Below are positions 1 to 8,393 of a stretch of DNA of 36,079 nt, in pieces (within the stretch, counting starts at the first letter, position 1; each line of letters opens with the position of its first letter). Location of the stretch: positions 1,411,863 through 1,447,941 of the forward strand of contig NZ_KQ033871.1 in NCBI RefSeq assembly GCF_000967195.1, given 5' to 3'. The stretch comes from Lactobacillus kullabergensis. Lineage in GTDB: Bacteria; Bacillota; Bacilli; Lactobacillales; Lactobacillaceae. A program made the translations under genes and the position numbers. The notes under the pieces were generated by a model that was not told the DNA's origin, did not search any database, and saw nothing but the letters and a program-made list of their open reading frames with translations.

Positions 1-249
1 CAAAACTATGTTTTTTTTAGGAATAGGAAAAACACCTACGAATCTGTTCCATCCACTTTCTTGGTCAGCAATCAATAGACCAGTTGGCATTGATGCTAAA
101 CTAATCGGTCCCATTATTGAGAGAAAAATCGTTCCAGACTCCCTACCAAAAATTGTCACCAAAAGTAGTACTAATATGATTAGCAATCTACTTTTCAGAC
201 TTAGCTTATTTAGTATAAGTTGAAAATCCTTATAAAGAAGTCCTCTCAT
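1..249 (-). CDS. ABC-2 type permease, N-terminal part (runs off window)
   Basis: The ATG at 249-247 opens a frame that stays open to base 1, giving 83 residues, so the C-terminus lies outside the window. The protein begins MRGLLYKDFQLILNK, the usual start of small ABC-2 family export permeases: a short basic amphipathic segment, then a first membrane helix at about residues 22-34. A second hydrophobic stretch lies near residues 40-64 and is followed by the motif ADQESGWNRF, typical of this family. Its start overlaps the 3' end of the ATPase gene by 20 bases, which implies translational coupling and a two-gene exporter. The substrate cannot be told. Because the partner ATPase is frameshifted, this module may not work. 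Confidence 0.75.
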   Translation of the reverse strand, partial: MRGLLYKDFQLILNKLSLKSRLLIILVLLLVTIFGRESGTIFLSIMGPISLASMPTGLLIADQESGWNRFVGVFPIPKKNIVL

Positions 250-1094
250 CTATCTTTACTCCTTTTACTAAAAATAGGAATATTTCCTCTAATGAAGCAT
301 AATCTATATAATCAACACTTTCTTGTGATACTTCAACTAGATATTGAGCCATGTTATCTTGGTATAGTTTATATTTGATGTTCTTCAATGGAAGGTCTGT
401 TATCTCTATTTTAATTGCATAATGATTAAGCAACTCACCTTGACTACCCTTTAATAAAATATTGCCATTTTCCATAAAAATAAAATAGTTAGCAACTTGT
501 TCTAAATCACTTAAGATATGTGAAGACAATAATACCGTCATTTGATTATTATTTACATATTCTTTTAATATAGATAAGATTTCTCTTCTTACAATAGGGT
601 CAAGCCCACTAGTTGCTTCATCAGCAATTAAGAGTCTTGGGTGATGAGAAAGAGTGGCAGCAAAATTTAATTTAACAAGCATCCCTCTTGAAAAATTACT
701 AATAGGCTTATTGGTAGGCAAATCAAACTCATCAATCAAATTGTGATAGAGTTTTTTATCCCAACATGGATAAACCTTTTCTAGCATTTTTTCAATTTGT
801 TGAACAGAAAATGAGTTTGGAAAATAATTTTGCTCCAAAATTACACCTAAGTTAAGTTTTATCTGGCATTCATCTTTAACATAATCCAAACCAAAAATTT
901 TTACACTGCTTGTTTCACTTTTTATTTGATAGTAAATTCAAAAAAGTTGACTTACCTGACCCATTTTTACCAATTAAACCAACAATACTACCTTCATTTA
1001 TTTTTAAATTATTAATTTGTAGCTGAAAATTTTCATATCGCTTACTTATTTTTAGCACATCTATTACTGTTTTGTGTCCATTTTTATATTTCAC
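230..1094 (-). pseudogene. ABC exporter ATP-binding protein, frameshifted
   Basis: Two adjacent minus-strand frames together encode one ABC ATPase. The upstream frame (from a possible GTG at 1094, stop TGA at 917-915) carries Walker A as GKNGSGKST. The downstream frame (stop at 230, open to about 917, first usable start TTG at 889) carries a signature-like NFSRGM, Walker B as RLLIADEATSGLDP and the H-loop SSHIL. Neither frame alone is a complete nucleotide-binding domain. The shift falls in a run of five A (919-923 on the plus strand read as T). With four A the frames join in register, reading LLSNKSETSSVKIFG. The true start is unclear, because GTG 1094 and GTG 1058 both lack a good ribosome binding site. 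It is coupled to the permease downstream. A sequencing error or phase variation would look the same. Confidence 0.75.
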
Positions 1095-1121
1095 TATGAT
1101 TGCAACATCATATATACAACC

Positions 1122-1150
1122 ATTAAACTACTTCAAATTAGGATTATCAA
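1122..1150 (-). promoter_or_regulatory. putative promoter of the ABC exporter pair
   Basis: Read on the minus strand, TTGATA (1150-1145) and TTTAAT (1127-1122) are separated by 17 bases. This places a start of transcription near 1115, about 20 bases before the GTG at 1094. The region is AT-rich, so a chance match is possible. Confidence 0.4.
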
Positions 1151-1210
1151 AGTCAGTAATGCATATTGATTTTTAAAGTAATGGTGTGAATTTGGTTGGT
1201 GTAAATTTTG

Positions 1211-1255
1211 CAAAAAAATTATAAAAAAACACCTCATGGTATAAACCATGAAGTG
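1211..1255 (-). terminator. intrinsic terminator after rpsI
   Basis: On the minus strand a 10-base-pair stem (1255-1246 with 1239-1230, one G-T wobble) encloses the six-base loop 1245-1240. It is followed by a run of seven T and then a second T-rich tract. It lies 29 bases after the rpsI stop and fits termination of the rplM-rpsI transcript. Confidence 0.9.
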
Positions 1256-1283
1256 CTTTAAAACGCTGATATAATCGTACTGA

Positions 1284-1679
1284 TTAACGTTTACTAAATT
1301 GTGAAGCTTTACGAGCTTTCTTAAGACCAGGTTTCTTACGTTCAACCATTCTTGGATCACGAGTCAAGAATCCCGCTTTCTTTAAAGGACCACGAAAATC
1401 AGGGTCAACTTCTAGAAGAGCACGTGCAATTCCTAAACGAATAGCTCCGGCTTGCCCAGAGAAACCACCACCATTTACGTTAACCTTAACGTCGTATTGA
1501 TTTTCAGTTTCAGTCAAAGTCAATGGTTGTTTCAAATCCTTAACTAAGTTAGGAAATGGAATGTATTGATCAATATCTTTGTTATTAGCAGTAATCTTGC
1601 CGCTACCTGGTACTAAACGAACACGCGCAACAGAATTCTTGCGCCGACCGGTACCTGCATATGCAACTTGTTGTGCCAT
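1284..1679 (-). CDS. rpsI: 30S ribosomal protein S9 (uS9)
   Basis: This is a component of the small-subunit head, whose C-terminal tail reaches the P-site tRNA. The 131-residue product has normal family length, with the conserved [14 protein letters not shown] near the N-terminus, [19 protein letters not shown] in the middle and the basic tail ending SKR that contacts tRNA. The ATG follows a clear AGGAGG-type ribosome binding site. It lies 11 bases downstream of rplM, and the two form the conserved L13-S9 pair. The operon ends at the hairpin 1211-1255. Nothing unusual was seen. Confidence 0.97.
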   Translation of the reverse strand: MAQQVAYAGTGRRKNSVARVRLVPGSGKITANNKDIDQYIPFPNLVKDLKQPLTLTETENQYDVKVNVNGGGFSGQAGAIRLGIARALLEVDPDFRGPLKKAGFLTRDPRMVERKKPGLKKARKASQFSKR

Positions 1680-1690
1680 TATTTAACCTC

Positions 1691-2134
1691 CTAGATTAAT
1701 TTGTTAATGTCTAATTCTTCAGGCTTTTGTGCTTCATGCTTGTGATCAGCACCAGCATAAACATGCATCTTCATAAACTCTTGATGACCGAGAGTATTTT
1801 TAGGAAGCATACCCTTAACTGACAATTCAACTAATCTAACTGGATTATTAGCCAGCAAGTCTCCAGCTGGAGTGGCTTTTATACCACCACGGTAATCAGA
1901 GTGATGGTAATAAATCTTGTCAGTAGCTTTCTTACCCGTTAACTTTAGTTTAGCGGCATTAATAATAATGACGTTATCACCAGTGTCAACGTTTGGTGTA
2001 TATTGAGGCTTGTTCTTACCTCTTAAAATAGTTGCTACTGCAGTTGACAGACGACCTAAAGATACATCTGTTGCGTCAATAACATACCACTTACGTTCAA
2101 TTTCATTAGGTTTCGCTAATTGTGTAGTACGCAA
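1691..2134 (-). CDS. rplM: 50S ribosomal protein L13 (uL13)
   Basis: This is an early-assembling large-subunit protein of 147 residues, the usual length. It shows the family motifs [17 protein letters not shown] near the N-terminus, [17 protein letters not shown] in the middle, and [18 protein letters not shown] towards the C-terminus. The start is a TTG at 2134, since the conserved sequence MRTT begins there and GGAGG lies eight bases upstream; no in-frame ATG competes. The gene has its own strong promoter and a structured leader (2142-2203), so L13 may control its own operon. It is first in rplM-rpsI and follows truA. Confidence 0.97.
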   Translation of the reverse strand: MRTTQLAKPNEIERKWYVIDATDVSLGRLSTAVATILRGKNKPQYTPNVDTGDNVIIINAAKLKLTGKKATDKIYYHHSDYRGGIKATPAGDLLANNPVRLVELSVKGMLPKNTLGHQEFMKMHVYAGADHKHEAQKPEELDINKLI

Positions 2135-2141
2135 TTTAATT

Positions 2142-2203
2142 TCCTCCGTTTATACGTTGTTTGAAAACAATAAGATTCCGGGGCCTATCGTGGACAAACA
2201 TAC
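2142..2203 (-). promoter_or_regulatory. putative L13 leader RNA upstream of rplM
   Basis: The roughly 60-base untranslated leader can fold into two nested helices. The outer one pairs 2199-2195 with 2163-2159 (GTTTG with CAAAC). The inner one pairs 2190-2185 with 2173-2168 (CGATAG with TTATTG, with wobbles) around a G+C-rich loop. Place and size fit the L13 leader family described upstream of rplM in Firmicutes, where the ribosomal protein is thought to bind its own mRNA. Membership was not tested by covariance search. Confidence 0.5.
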
Positions 2204-2209
2204 TTAAAT

Positions 2210-2238
2210 ATAATAAGTCTTTTTAATTAAAAAGTCAA
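2210..2238 (-). promoter_or_regulatory. rplM-rpsI promoter
   Basis: On the minus strand TTGACT (2238-2233) and TATTAT (2215-2210) are 17 bases apart, a near-consensus vegetative promoter. It begins just after the truA stop codon at 2243-2241. Transcription would start near 2203, giving a leader of about 70 bases before the rplM TTG. Confidence 0.75.
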
Positions 2239-2240
2239 TA

Positions 2241-3026
2241 TTAATCCCTATCAAGCCTGTACTTTTCCGGTATATTTTTATAAAAAACATGATACAAAAA
2301 TAGTCCACTTGCTGGAGCAGTTTCTCTCACCTGTTCTCGATCCTTAGCAGATATTACCCGGGGAATATCATTTACAGGACGTTTACCTCTGCCAATCTCT
2401 AATAACATAGCTACTAAAATACGAACCATGTTATAAAGAAATCCTGAACAAATAAAATCAAAGATAATTTCATTATTTCTTTGATCTTTTTGTATATTTA
2501 CGTAATACATCGTACGCACTTTGTTTTTTATTTGGCCACCACTAGCAGCAAAACTAGTGAAATCATGAGTACCCAGCAAATCAGTAGCTGCTTTTTTCAT
2601 TTTTTCTATATCAACTGGATAAGGATAGTGTCCTGTATAGAAACGTTTAAAAGGGTCAACAAACCTATCCAGACTAACACAGTACCGGTACCACTTACCT
2701 TTTGCACTATATCTAACATGAAATTTTTCATCGACTACTGCGCAATTTTTAAATATAATATCTAGTGGCATCATTGAATTCAATGCACAAATCATTCTTT
2801 CAGGTGGAATTTGTTTACCTGGATAATCAAAATGAATTACTTGACCTAGTGCATGAACACCAGCATCTGTACGGCCTGAACCTTCGACAATCACGGTTTT
2901 GCCTTTTGTCATTTTATATAATGCTGTTTCAATTGTACCTTGCACAGTTCTTTGGTGTGGCTGATATTGAAATCCGTGAAATAGATGGCCGTCATAAGCG
3001 ACTGTCATTTTATATCTTGTTGTCAT
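2241..3026 (-). CDS. truA: tRNA pseudouridine(38-40) synthase TruA
   Basis: The enzyme isomerises uridines 38-40 in the anticodon stem of many tRNAs. The 261-residue product has the family catalytic motif [16 protein letters not shown], with the catalytic Asp at about residue 54. It also has the N-terminal [14 protein letters not shown] and the later motifs DFTSFAASG and [11 protein letters not shown] chose the ATG at 3026, which overlaps the ecfT stop as TGATG; a TTG three bases earlier is also open but less likely. It is coupled to ecfT, the usual place for truA in lactobacilli, with no functional tie to the transporter. Confidence 0.95.
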   Translation of the reverse strand: MTTRYKMTVAYDGHLFHGFQYQPHQRTVQGTIETALYKMTKGKTVIVEGSGRTDAGVHALGQVIHFDYPGKQIPPERMICALNSMMPLDIIFKNCAVVDEKFHVRYSAKGKWYRYCVSLDRFVDPFKRFYTGHYPYPVDIEKMKKAATDLLGTHDFTSFAASGGQIKNKVRTMYYVNIQKDQRNNEIIFDFICSGFLYNMVRILVAMLLEIGRGKRPVNDIPRVISAKDREQVRETAPASGLFLYHVFYKNIPEKYRLDRD

Positions 3027-3823
3027 CAATGTGTCCTAAATACTAATAGAAGTCCTAATAATAAAACAAAATAAAACAAATTTATAAAGTCTACATTAGA
3101 CCATTTTAATACTCTAAATTTTGTTCTTCCCTTATCACCGCGATATCCGCGAGACTCCATCGCAGTTGATAAATCAATTGCTGTTTCCAAAGAATTAATA
3201 AACAGTGGCACTAAAAGTGGTGTGATTGCCTTTGCTCTAGTAACTAATCCGCCGTTATTAAAATCTGCACCACGTGAGCGCTGAGCATTCATTATTTTAA
3301 AAGTTTCATCAAATAGAGTGGGCACAAAGCGAAGTGCTATTGACATTACAAGTGCTATCTTATCTACTGGAATACGAATCAATTTAAGCGGTTTTAATAG
3401 CCATTCGATCGCATCAGCAATTTCAAGTGGCTTAGTTGTAACCGTCATTACTGTGGAGATTAAAATAATTACAGTAAAACGAATAAATATAAAAATTGCA
3501 TTAGTAATGCCGTAACTTGATAAGGCAAAGATTGTCCAGCGCCAGTATACAGTTCCCCCAACAGTAAAAAATAGTTGTAAAAAAGAAGTGAACAAAATCA
3601 GCCAAATTAATGGCTTTACTCCATCCCAAAAGATTTTAGGCTTTAGCTTTGTAGCAGCAACTGCGGCTAAACTAAAAATAGTCACTATAATATATGAAAT
3701 TGGATTATTAGCCAAAAAGACAAACAAAATAAAGAGAATAGTTGCGAGTAATTTCCCTCGAGGGTCCATTCTATAGACTATCGAATCACCAGCTACATAA
3801 CGACCAATTAAGATTTTACTCAC
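3026..3823 (-). CDS. ecfT: ECF transporter transmembrane coupling protein EcfT
   Basis: This is the membrane scaffold of group II energy-coupling-factor vitamin and metal importers. It joins the two ATPases to exchangeable substrate-binding S proteins. The 265-residue protein has N-terminal membrane helices between about residues 27 and 125, the conserved [10 protein letters not shown] near residue 18, and two cytoplasmic coupling segments, AQRSRG (180-185) and ESRGYR (223-228). These are the Arg-containing motifs that dock on EcfA1 and EcfA2. A final helix lies at about 247-262. The gene sits four bases after ecfA2 and overlaps truA by one base, so the four genes form one unit. Confidence 0.95.
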   Translation of the reverse strand: MSKILIGRYVAGDSIVYRMDPRGKLLATILFILFVFLANNPISYIIVTIFSLAAVAATKLKPKIFWDGVKPLIWLILFTSFLQLFFTVGGTVYWRWTIFALSSYGITNAIFIFIRFTVIILISTVMTVTTKPLEIADAIEWLLKPLKLIRIPVDKIALVMSIALRFVPTLFDETFKIMNAQRSRGADFNNGGLVTRAKAITPLLVPLFINSLETAIDLSTAMESRGYRGDKGRTKFRVLKWSNVDFINLFYFVLLLGLLLVFRTH

Positions 3824-3827
3824 GCAA

Positions 3828-4673
3828 TCACCCCTTCAAATTATTTTCTATTTCTTTTACTAAACTATTTATATTTAATGGCATTTTTGTAAATTTATAA
3901 TTAGTTAATTTAGCTGCAAACAAAGAAGCTTTAGGTTCTTCAAGGTGATGCTCTTGCAACCACTTACGATTTTTAAAAATTTCTGTAGGTGTGTCTTGCT
4001 TAATAAGTTTACCTTGTTCCATAACTAAAACATTGTCAGCATATTTAGCCACATCATCCATATTATGGGTAACTAAAATTACCGTATGCCCGTCTTTTTG
4101 GTAATCAGAAAAAAGTGCCATCATTTGTTTACGCGCTTCTGGATCAAGACCAGCTGCTGGCTCATCCAAACAAAGAATATCTGGTTCATATGCCATTACT
4201 CCAGCTATTGCCACTCTCCTCATTTGTCCACCAGAAAGTTCAAATGGTGACCTTTTGCCAATTTCTTCAGATAAGCCAACTTTTTTTAGCCAATATTTAG
4301 CACTTTCAAGAGCTTTTTCATTGTCATAACCAAAATTTTTAGGACCAAAGGCAATGTCATCTAAAACTGTATTTTCAAACAATTGCGTTTCAGGAAACTG
4401 AAAAACCAAACTTACATGTCTTCTTAAATCTTTTAAATTTTTATTTGTAGTTTCTGGTGTTATAGTTGTGCCAGCTATTTCTATTTTTCCTGTTGCAGGT
4501 TTAATAAGAGCATTAAAATGCTGCATAAGAGTCGATTTTCCACTCCCAGTATGTCCAATTATTGCATTAAAAGAACCATCTTTTAACTCAAATGAAACAT
4601 TATCTAAACCCTTTTTTGCCATTGGAGTTTCGGGAGAATAAATGTAGCTTACATTTTTGAATTTAATTGACAT
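3828..4673 (-). CDS. ecfA2: ECF transporter ATP-binding protein EcfA2
   Basis: This is one of two ATPases driving the shared ECF module. It has Walker [10 protein letters not shown] (40-48), a Q-loop Gln at 92 in FQFPETQLF, signature LSGGQ (146-150), Walker B DILCLDE (165-171) and the switch His in THNMDDV (about 203). FQFPE, in place of the FQNPD of EcfA1, marks it as the A2 subunit. Its 281 residues are normal length. The start lies inside the 3' end of ecfA1 with a 25-base overlap, so translation is probably coupled and the two subunits made in equal amounts. EcfT follows after four bases. Confidence 0.95.
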   Translation of the reverse strand: MSIKFKNVSYIYSPETPMAKKGLDNVSFELKDGSFNAIIGHTGSGKSTLMQHFNALIKPATGKIEIAGTTITPETTNKNLKDLRRHVSLVFQFPETQLFENTVLDDIAFGPKNFGYDNEKALESAKYWLKKVGLSEEIGKRSPFELSGGQMRRVAIAGVMAYEPDILCLDEPAAGLDPEARKQMMALFSDYQKDGHTVILVTHNMDDVAKYADNVLVMEQGKLIKQDTPTEIFKNRKWLQEHHLEEPKASLFAAKLTNYKFTKMPLNINSLVKEIENNLKG

Positions 4674-5500
4674 AGATAATTAATCAACTCTTTTTCTGAA
4701 TCTAAGTTATCAGGTAATTTTATTGCATCTTGCTGCAATTTTTCTTTAATTTGCTCAAAGAAGGGCACATCTAACCCTATACTTTTAAGAAGACTAACCT
4801 GACTAAAAACTGTTTTAGTACTTCCTTGTGTAATTAATTTACCATCATTCATTACTAAGACTTGATCAGCCATATTAGCTTCATCAATATCATGAGTAAT
4901 AGAAATTACAGTCAAGTCATACTTATCCTTCATATCTTGAACAATTGATAATATTTGATTTCTTCCTTCAGGATCAAGCATTGAAGTAGCTTCGTCTAAC
5001 ACAATTATTTTGGGTTTAATAGCTAATATACCAGCAATAGCCACTCTTTGCTTTTGACCACCGGATAAATTTGCAGGCTCAGAGTTGGCATATTCACTCA
5101 TTCCGACGGCTTTAATTGCTTCCGGAACTATTTTAACCATTTCTGAATGAGGAATGCCACGATTTTCTAAACCAAATGCAACATCATCAGCCACCGTTGC
5201 TCCCACGAACTGATTATCAGGATTTTGAAAGACAATGCCTACTCTATTGCGAACTTCCCAAACTGTATCGTCCGTTAGTTTTATTCCATCTACTTCGATT
5301 AAAGGGCTTCCGCTTTCATCAGGTACCAGCAAGCCATTAATTAGGCGGATAATTGTTGATTTACCACTACCATTATGACCAATAATTGAAGTCCATGAAC
5401 CCCGTTTCACGTTGAAACTAATGTTATCTATAGCGGGAGCGTCTGACTCTGGATAGAAAAAACTTACATTTTTTATTTTAATAATATTATCGTTTGCCAT
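4649..5500 (-). CDS. ecfA1: ECF transporter ATP-binding protein EcfA1
   Basis: This is the first ATPase of the ECF energising module, acting at the inner face of the membrane with EcfA2 and EcfT. Motifs are Walker [10 protein letters not shown] (41-49), [10 protein letters not shown] at 91-100 with the Q-loop Gln, LSGGQ (145-149), Walker B IIVLDE (165-170) and switch His 203. The 283 residues match the family. The ATG at 5500 is preceded by GGACGGTGAGAG, a usable but weak ribosome binding site. It is the first gene of ecfA1-ecfA2-ecfT-truA and is separated from rplQ by 306 bases holding a possible terminator and its own promoter. Confidence 0.95.
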   Translation of the reverse strand: MANDNIIKIKNVSFFYPESDAPAIDNISFNVKRGSWTSIIGHNGSGKSTIIRLINGLLVPDESGSPLIEVDGIKLTDDTVWEVRNRVGIVFQNPDNQFVGATVADDVAFGLENRGIPHSEMVKIVPEAIKAVGMSEYANSEPANLSGGQKQRVAIAGILAIKPKIIVLDEATSMLDPEGRNQILSIVQDMKDKYDLTVISITHDIDEANMADQVLVMNDGKLITQGSTKTVFSQVSLLKSIGLDVPFFEQIKEKLQQDAIKLPDNLDSEKELINYLCQLNSKM

Positions 5501-5528
5501 ACTCTCACCGTCCTAAAAGTCTGATTCA

Positions 5529-5557
5529 ATTGTACCAAAAATATCAACAATTCTGAA
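5529..5557 (-). promoter_or_regulatory. putative promoter of ecfA1-ecfA2-ecfT-truA
   Basis: On the minus strand TTCAGA (5557-5552) and TACAAT (5534-5529) are 17 bases apart. The predicted start lies about 20 bases before the ecfA1 ATG. The -35 match is only moderate. Read-through from rplQ is the alternative source of transcription. Confidence 0.4.
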
Positions 5558-5678
5558 TACTGATTGGCACCTTTGCACATCAAAATTATCAGTTTCACTA
5601 TTTAATATGCTTTAACCCGTTCTGAATTCAATTTTAAAAATATCTTCCTGTTTTGTGCTTAAACAAAATTAAAAGAGC

Positions 5679-5704
5679 AAAAAAAATCACCCATGAGGAG
5701 GGAT
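5679..5704 (-). terminator. possible intrinsic terminator after rplQ
   Basis: On the minus strand a short stem (ATCCC with GGGTGAT, one bulge, loop of about six bases) is followed directly by eight T. The stem is weak but the T run is good, and it stands between rplQ and the ecfA1 promoter. A perfect 16-base palindrome at 5776-5791 nearer rplQ lacks a T run. The rest of the 306-base gap shows no gene. Confidence 0.4.
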
Positions 5705-5806
5705 AATATAATTATCTAAGCTAGACTAAACTTTCGTCATCATCTTAACGCTTATTCTCACTCTCACGGATAATTCTTAATAGCTATTAAGTTTGGATTA
5801 TTTGAA

Positions 5807-6190
5807 TTAAACTAATTCTAAAATAACCATTGGAGCTGCATCACCCTTACGAGCTGTAGCAAGCTTCATAATTCTGGTGTATCCACCATTTCTATCTTTG
5901 TAACGCGGTGCAATATCGCTAAAAAGCTTTTGCAAAGCTGATTTAACAACGATTGCATCTTTTTCCTCATGAATATCTGCAACCTCATCACGAACAAAGG
6001 CAGCTGCTCTTCTTCTTGCAGCCAAATCTCCACGTTTGCCTAAAGTAATCATCTTTTCGGCGGTTTTGCGAACTTCTTTAGCACGAGCTTCAGTAGTAGT
6101 AATGCGTTCCTTCATGATTAATTGAGTAGTCATTTCTCTCAGCATTGCTTTTCTATGTGCACTGTCGCGACCCAATTTACGGTATGCCAT
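5807..6190 (-). CDS. rplQ: 50S ribosomal protein L17 (bL17)
   Basis: This large-subunit protein lies near the polypeptide exit tunnel. The 127-residue product begins [18 protein letters not shown] and contains [18 protein letters not shown] (about 31-48) and the C-terminal [20 protein letters not shown], all typical of L17, at the short length common in Firmicutes. The ATG has a good AAAGGAGG ribosome binding site. It is the last gene of the S10-spc-alpha cluster, 25 bases after rpoA, as in most bacteria. Confidence 0.97.
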   Translation of the reverse strand: MAYRKLGRDSAHRKAMLREMTTQLIMKERITTTEARAKEVRKTAEKMITLGKRGDLAARRRAAAFVRDEVADIHEEKDAIVVKSALQKLFSDIAPRYKDRNGGYTRIMKLATARKGDAAPMVILELV

Positions 6191-6215
6191 CAGTTTACCT
6201 CCTTTATTTTTTAAA

Positions 6216-7154
6216 TTAATCTTCTTGACGCAATGATAGTCCCAAGTCAGCTAATTTATTTTTAACTTCTTCCAACGATTTACGTCCTAAGTTACGTACA
6301 CGCATCATATCTGCTTCTGTTTTGTCAGTTAGTTCTTGCAGTGTATTAATACCGGCACGTTTAAGACAATTGTATGAACGAACAGAAAGATCAAGCTCTT
6401 CAATTGTCATTTCAAGCTTCTTTTCAGCTGTATCGTCCTCTTTTTCAACCATTACATCATTGAATTTAGTATTTGCATCAGCAGTTTCAAACACTTTAAA
6501 GTGTGCAACTAATATTTTTGCTGCGAAACTGAGGGCATCGTTAGGCTTGATTGAACCATCTGTCCAAATCTCTAAAGTGAGCTTGTCAAAATCGTCTCTT
6601 TTACCAACACGAGTTGATTCAACTTGGTAATTGACCTTCTTTATTGGAGAAAATAAAGAATCAACAGGAATAACCCCAATTGGCATATCCTCGCTCTTGT
6701 TGTCACTTGCTGCAACATAGCCGCGACCATTTTTAACAGCAATTTGCATATGCAAGTGGCCACCATCAGCAATAGTACAAATATATTGATCAGGATTCAG
6801 GATTTGAATATCTGCGTCAGCTTTAAGATCATCGGCGGTTACAGTAGCCGGACCCTCTACGTCAATTTCAATAATCTTTTGTTCATCTGAAAAAGACTTT
6901 AATTCAAGTTTCTTAAGGTTCAGGATTATCTTAGCGACATCTTCTCTTACGCCCGGAACGGTTGAGAATTCGTGTAAGACATCATCTATTTGAACGTAAA
7001 CAAGTCCTGTACCTGGGATAGATGTCAGTAAAACTCTACGTAATGAGTTACCTAAAGTAGTACCAAAGCCTCGTTCAAGTGGTTCAATAACAAATTTACC
7101 ATAAGACTTTTCTTGGTCCACAACGGTAATATTTGGTTTTTCAAATTCAATCAT
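6216..7154 (-). CDS. rpoA: DNA-directed RNA polymerase subunit alpha
   Basis: Alpha dimerises to seed polymerase assembly, and its C-terminal domain contacts UP elements and activators. I placed the start at the ATG at 7154, giving [12 protein letters not shown] and 312 residues. GAAAGGGG lies just upstream, whereas an in-frame extension of eight codons would include that site and match no relatives. The N-terminal domain (about 1-230) holds [14 protein letters not shown] near residues 32-45. An acidic linker ([11 protein letters not shown]) leads to the C-terminal domain, with [16 protein letters not shown] and [15 protein letters not shown]. Levels are set with the ribosomal proteins around it. 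Confidence 0.97.
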   Translation of the reverse strand: MIEFEKPNITVVDQEKSYGKFVIEPLERGFGTTLGNSLRRVLLTSIPGTGLVYVQIDDVLHEFSTVPGVREDVAKIILNLKKLELKSFSDEQKIIEIDVEGPATVTADDLKADADIQILNPDQYICTIADGGHLHMQIAVKNGRGYVAASDNKSEDMPIGVIPVDSLFSPIKKVNYQVESTRVGKRDDFDKLTLEIWTDGSIKPNDALSFAAKILVAHFKVFETADANTKFNDVMVEKEDDTAEKKLEMTIEELDLSVRSYNCLKRAGINTLQELTDKTEADMMRVRNLGRKSLEEVKNKLADLGLSLRQED

Positions 7155-7199
7155 TACTAGGCCCCTTTCAAAACGCAATGTCCTTCAATAAGAACAAAA

Positions 7200-7583
7200 T
7201 TAAACACGACGACGTTTTGGTGGTCTAGAACCATTGTGAGGAACTGGAGTAACATCGCGAATAGCGGTGATTTCAAGTCCAGTCGCTTGTAGCGATCTAA
7301 TAGCAGATTCACGGCCAGCACCAGGACCTTTAACAGAAACTTCTACATGTTTCATGCCTTGATCCATTGCACTCTTGGCTGCTGCTTCGGCTGCCATTTG
7401 TGCTGCAAATGGTGTAGACTTACGACTACCTTTAAAGCCTAATGCACCAGCTGAAGACCAAGCAATTGCATTGCCTTGAACGTCAGTAATCATGACTAAA
7501 GTATTGTTAAACGTAGAATGAATATGAGCAACGCCTTTTTCAACGTGCTTCTTCACACGGCGTTTACGTGCTGTTTTAGGCAT
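7200..7583 (-). CDS. rpsK: 30S ribosomal protein S11 (uS11)
   Basis: S11 lies on the small-subunit platform near the E site. The start at ATG 7583 gives 127 residues beginning [17 protein letters not shown]; an in-frame TTG one codon earlier is less likely. Conserved features are [16 protein letters not shown], the [11 protein letters not shown] helix, the Gly-rich [15 protein letters not shown], and the C-terminal [18 protein letters not shown] that binds 16S rRNA. AGGAGG precedes the start. It lies between rpsM and rpoA, the normal alpha-operon order; rpsD is absent here, as is usual in Firmicutes. Confidence 0.97.
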   Translation of the reverse strand: MPKTARKRRVKKHVEKGVAHIHSTFNNTLVMITDVQGNAIAWSSAGALGFKGSRKSTPFAAQMAAEAAAKSAMDQGMKHVEVSVKGPGAGRESAIRSLQATGLEITAIRDVTPVPHNGSRPPKRRRV

Positions 7584-7604
7584 CAATAAACCTCCTTAAA
7601 ATTT

Positions 7605-7955
7605 TTATTTATTTTTCTTGCTACCCTTGCGTGTACGGGCATTATTCTTGGTATTTTGACCGCGAACCGGAAGTCCTCTACGGTGACGAATACCACGGTA
7701 AGAACCAATATCAATTAACCGCTTGATGTTCATGCTTACTTCTCTACGTAAGTCACCTTCAACACGGTATTTATCAACTTCTGCACGAAGCTTCTCTTGG
7801 TCATCTGGAGTCAAATCTTTTGAACGTATGTCTTCAGAAACACCAGCATCCGCACAAATCTTTTGTGCTGTTGGTTCACCAATTCCATAAATATATGTTA
7901 ATGCAACAACTATTCTTTTATCTCTTGGTAAGTCAACACCAGCAATACGTGCCAT
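7605..7955 (-). CDS. rpsM: 30S ribosomal protein S13 (uS13)
   Basis: S13 is a small-subunit head protein forming bridges to the 50S subunit and touching the P-site tRNA with its tail. I chose the ATG at 7955 ([15 protein letters not shown], 116 residues) because GGAGG lies at the right distance before it; a three-codon extension upstream would overlap that site. Family motifs include [31 protein letters not shown] and the basic tail [13 protein letters not shown]. It follows rpmJ by 20 bases. Confidence 0.97.
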   Translation of the reverse strand: MARIAGVDLPRDKRIVVALTYIYGIGEPTAQKICADAGVSEDIRSKDLTPDDQEKLRAEVDKYRVEGDLRREVSMNIKRLIDIGSYRGIRHRRGLPVRGQNTKNNARTRKGSKKNK

Positions 7956-7975
7956 AAATTGCACCTCCTATTATC

Positions 7976-8092
7976 TTAACCTTGACGTTGCTTGTGCTTT
8001 GGATTTGCAGAGCAAATAACCATTACACGACCATTTCTTTTAATTATCTTACAATGTTCACACATTGGTTTAACAGATGGTCTAACCTTCAT
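7976..8092 (-). CDS. rpmJ: 50S ribosomal protein L36 (bL36), zinc type
   Basis: This 38-residue gene, short enough to be missed by length cut-offs, begins [19 protein letters not shown] and ends with the tail KHKQRQG. It carries the zinc ribbon ligands Cys11, Cys14, Cys27 and His33, so it is the zinc-dependent (C+) paralogue. L36 stabilises 23S rRNA helices near the base of the GTPase-associated region. The start at 8092 follows a GGAG-like site, and the gene sits in its standard place between infA (14 bases) and rpsM (20 bases). Confidence 0.97.
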   Translation of the reverse strand: MKVRPSVKPMCEHCKIIKRNGRVMVICSANPKHKQRQG

Positions 8093-8106
8093 GTTTCCCT
8101 CCGTTA

Positions 8107-8328
8107 TTACTTTATAAATCGATAAGTTATTCTACCTTTAGTTAAATCATAAGGAGAAAGTTCAACAGTAACACGGTCTCCAGGCAAAATTCGAATATAG
8201 TGCATCCTAATCTTACCGGAAACATGTGCTAAAATCACAGCTCCATTTTCCAATTCAACTTTAAACATAGCATTAGGCAGGGTATCAACAACCTTACCCT
8301 TCACTTCTATGACATCATCTTTTGCCAA
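8107..8328 (-). CDS. infA: translation initiation factor IF-1
   Basis: IF-1 binds the ribosomal A site during initiation and helps IF-2 and IF-3 select the start codon. The 73-residue OB-fold protein contains the full family sequence, including [20 protein letters not shown] and [20 protein letters not shown]. Its start is a TTG at 8328 with GGAGG seven bases upstream; no ATG fits, because the conserved MAKDD begins exactly there. It is separated from adk by 65 bases that contain a good promoter, and map, often found between adk and infA in other Firmicutes, is missing. Confidence 0.97.
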   Translation of the reverse strand: MAKDDVIEVKGKVVDTLPNAMFKVELENGAVILAHVSGKIRMHYIRILPGDRVTVELSPYDLTKGRITYRFIK

Positions 8329-8364
8329 AGCCGTTCCTCCGCATTTAAACAGTCATACTTTGAA

Positions 8365-8392
8365 ATTATAACACGGAAAAGTAAATATACAA
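8365..8392 (-). promoter_or_regulatory. internal promoter upstream of infA
   Basis: On the minus strand TTGTAT (8392-8387) and a perfect TATAAT (8370-8365) are 16 bases apart. It lies in the only sizeable gap inside the spc-alpha cluster and begins right after the adk stop codon. It could transcribe infA-rpmJ-rpsM-rpsK-rpoA-rplQ separately from the genes upstream. Confidence 0.6.
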
Positions 8393-8393
8393 A

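Noticed and set aside
8..223. Plus-strand frame of 71 codons at the window start
   Set aside because: It is antisense to the ABC-2 permease, whose minus-strand translation has clear family features.
880..930. Programmed frameshifting in the ABC ATPase
   Set aside because: Joining the frames needs a one-base forward shift (or two back), not the common backward shift on an A run, and no stimulating structure or internal ribosome binding site was seen. Mutation, slippage or error is simpler.
5776..5791. Perfect palindrome after rplQ as an intrinsic terminator
   Set aside because: It is AT-rich and has no run of T on either strand, so it does not fit rho-independent termination.
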